Of a stretch of 64,000 nt of DNA, positions 62,818 through 64,000 are shown piece after piece. Where the stretch lies: contig NC_085096.1 in the NCBI RefSeq assembly GCF_963422355.1, positions 7,301,459 through 7,365,458 on the forward strand, read 5' to 3'. This DNA comes from Corticium candelabrum. Its lineage: Eukaryota > Porifera > Homoscleromorpha > Homosclerophorida > Plakinidae. The notes beneath the pieces are model-generated. The model worked only from the letters and a program-made list of their open reading frames with translations, did no database searches and was not told where the DNA came from. Position 1 is the stretch's first letter. Each line of letters opens with the position of its first letter. Position numbers and translations under genes: made by a program.

Positions 62818-64000
62818 TATATCCATTCATCTGATGTCTTTGTACTAGAAAATTTGGATGATATCCAATAAATAGCTATATATGTACATACATATGTCTT
62901 AGCAATTATAATTATATATACAAATTTTTTACATCATGTTTTTGTCACGCGAGTTATCATTTACAGTATCTTTGAGGATAAGTAGATTTTTGTGTAAGTT
63001 CTCTGCCAACAAGATAGTTGTTAGCTGCTACCAAGCTTGGGACAAATGGCCATACTGCGTGTAGTAATAATTTCATATTGTCCTTGGAAGGAGAGACCCT
63101 GGCTTAAAATTTTTAGTATGATTGCACTCTGTTACATTGTAGTCTTGGACTGATAACAGACAGTCTTGCTTTCTAGTAAGAAAGTTTGGTATGTGAGGCA
63201 GTGATATGTAGTGGCAAGCTATTAACAGTCTACCAAAACAACCATGGAATTTATGTTCAAACAGGTCCCGTATACCCATGCAGTATGATCTGTATAACAG
63301 AGGTAGATCTTGATTAACCATGCACACATATTCCTATCATGGCAGAGCTTTGCCCTACATTGTAGTTCCAGTCAAACAAAAGCCCCAGTATCTGACCGGC
63401 ACATGAGGCCCCCGGTGCCCCAGTTGTTGTGACTGCCTCTTTATGCCACAAACTCAAGAAGAGGACACATACAAGACTTCCTCACAGAAGTATTGCAACG
63501 TGTAAGTGCAAATACTCTGTACCAACTGCTTCCAGATATACCAAGGGTTCTGCGCTAGAGGAATTTAACCAGTCACATAAACATGGATGTCGACGGTACG
63601 TAGGGCCTAGACTGGCTACATATGGCAGTTACTGTGCTTGAATATTTCTAAGACATGTAAAGTATGCACAAACGGCTATTGCAACAAACTAGTATGATAC
63701 GCAGTTGTAATTACAGCATGCAGATACCTAAAGCATAGGAGAGATATTGATCTGTGTGAGAGCAGGGAAAGCTGCCAGTTAGTACCGGTGACAACAAGGA
63801 AGAGGCACTTCTTGACCATTGTGGCTTCATCTACATACACAGAGAGAGATCTGAGAACACTGCTAGAGGGATGAGCCAAATTATTTTTCAGTCATTTTGA
63901 ACCATCTTCCCACACAACTTTAGTTAATTAAGACTTACTATTTTCAAGGAACGTAGCAATACACTTAATTACGTAATTACTATGGTGTTACACACTGTAT
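62818..64000. other. Right end of window, nothing recognised
   Basis: AT-rich with several short open frames on both strands; no recognisable domain, element end or PWWP-gene exon seen. Confidence 0.45.

Overview
This is eukaryotic, intron-rich, AT-rich nuclear DNA, most likely from an invertebrate animal. I cannot fix the phylum. It is not prokaryotic: three genes are split by short exons with GT/AG borders, and most of the remaining bases that I can assign are transposable elements (TEs) of animal type.

Layout. (1) 562-33240, minus strand: the N-terminal half of a Golgi alpha-mannosidase II gene (MAN2A-like, glycoside hydrolase family 38). Twelve exons were placed by matching splice phases; the 3' half lies beyond the left edge. 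(2) 33296-44785, plus strand: a complete six-exon gene for the sigma subunit of the AP-3 adaptor complex (AP3S). The two genes stand head to head with only 55 bp between start codons, and that gap holds an NRF-1-type palindrome. (3) 44786-49524: an intergenic stretch with a decayed Tc1/mariner piece and unexplained exon-like fragments. (4) 49525-53212, plus strand: the first three exons of an HDGF/PSIP1-like gene (PWWP domain); I found no further exons. (5) 53625-64000: mostly TEs.

The introns hold nested TEs of almost every class. There is a Ty3/gypsy LTR element whose integrase lies upstream of reverse transcriptase (Gmr1-type order), and there are at least five lineages of non-LTR reverse transcriptase. 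Helitrons are represented by one small element with intact ends, one helicase fragment and several 3' ends. Tigger/pogo elements include a near-complete copy. TTAA-flanked Kolobok-like elements include a 5.9-kb copy with a recognisable transposase and a P2X7-C-like gene. hAT-like elements have CAGKGTTCT ends. Harbinger-like elements have 3-bp TWA duplications. A THAP-domain element and several small hairpin elements complete the set.

The host genes serve the Golgi and endosomal pathway (N-glycan trimming by MAN2A, vesicle coat by AP-3) and chromatin binding (PWWP). From memory, human MAN2A1/AP3S1 lie in the same part of 5q and MAN2A2/AP3S2 in the same part of 15q, so the pairing seen here may be an old animal linkage. 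Exon borders come from reading frames, splice signals and family similarity, not from transcripts.
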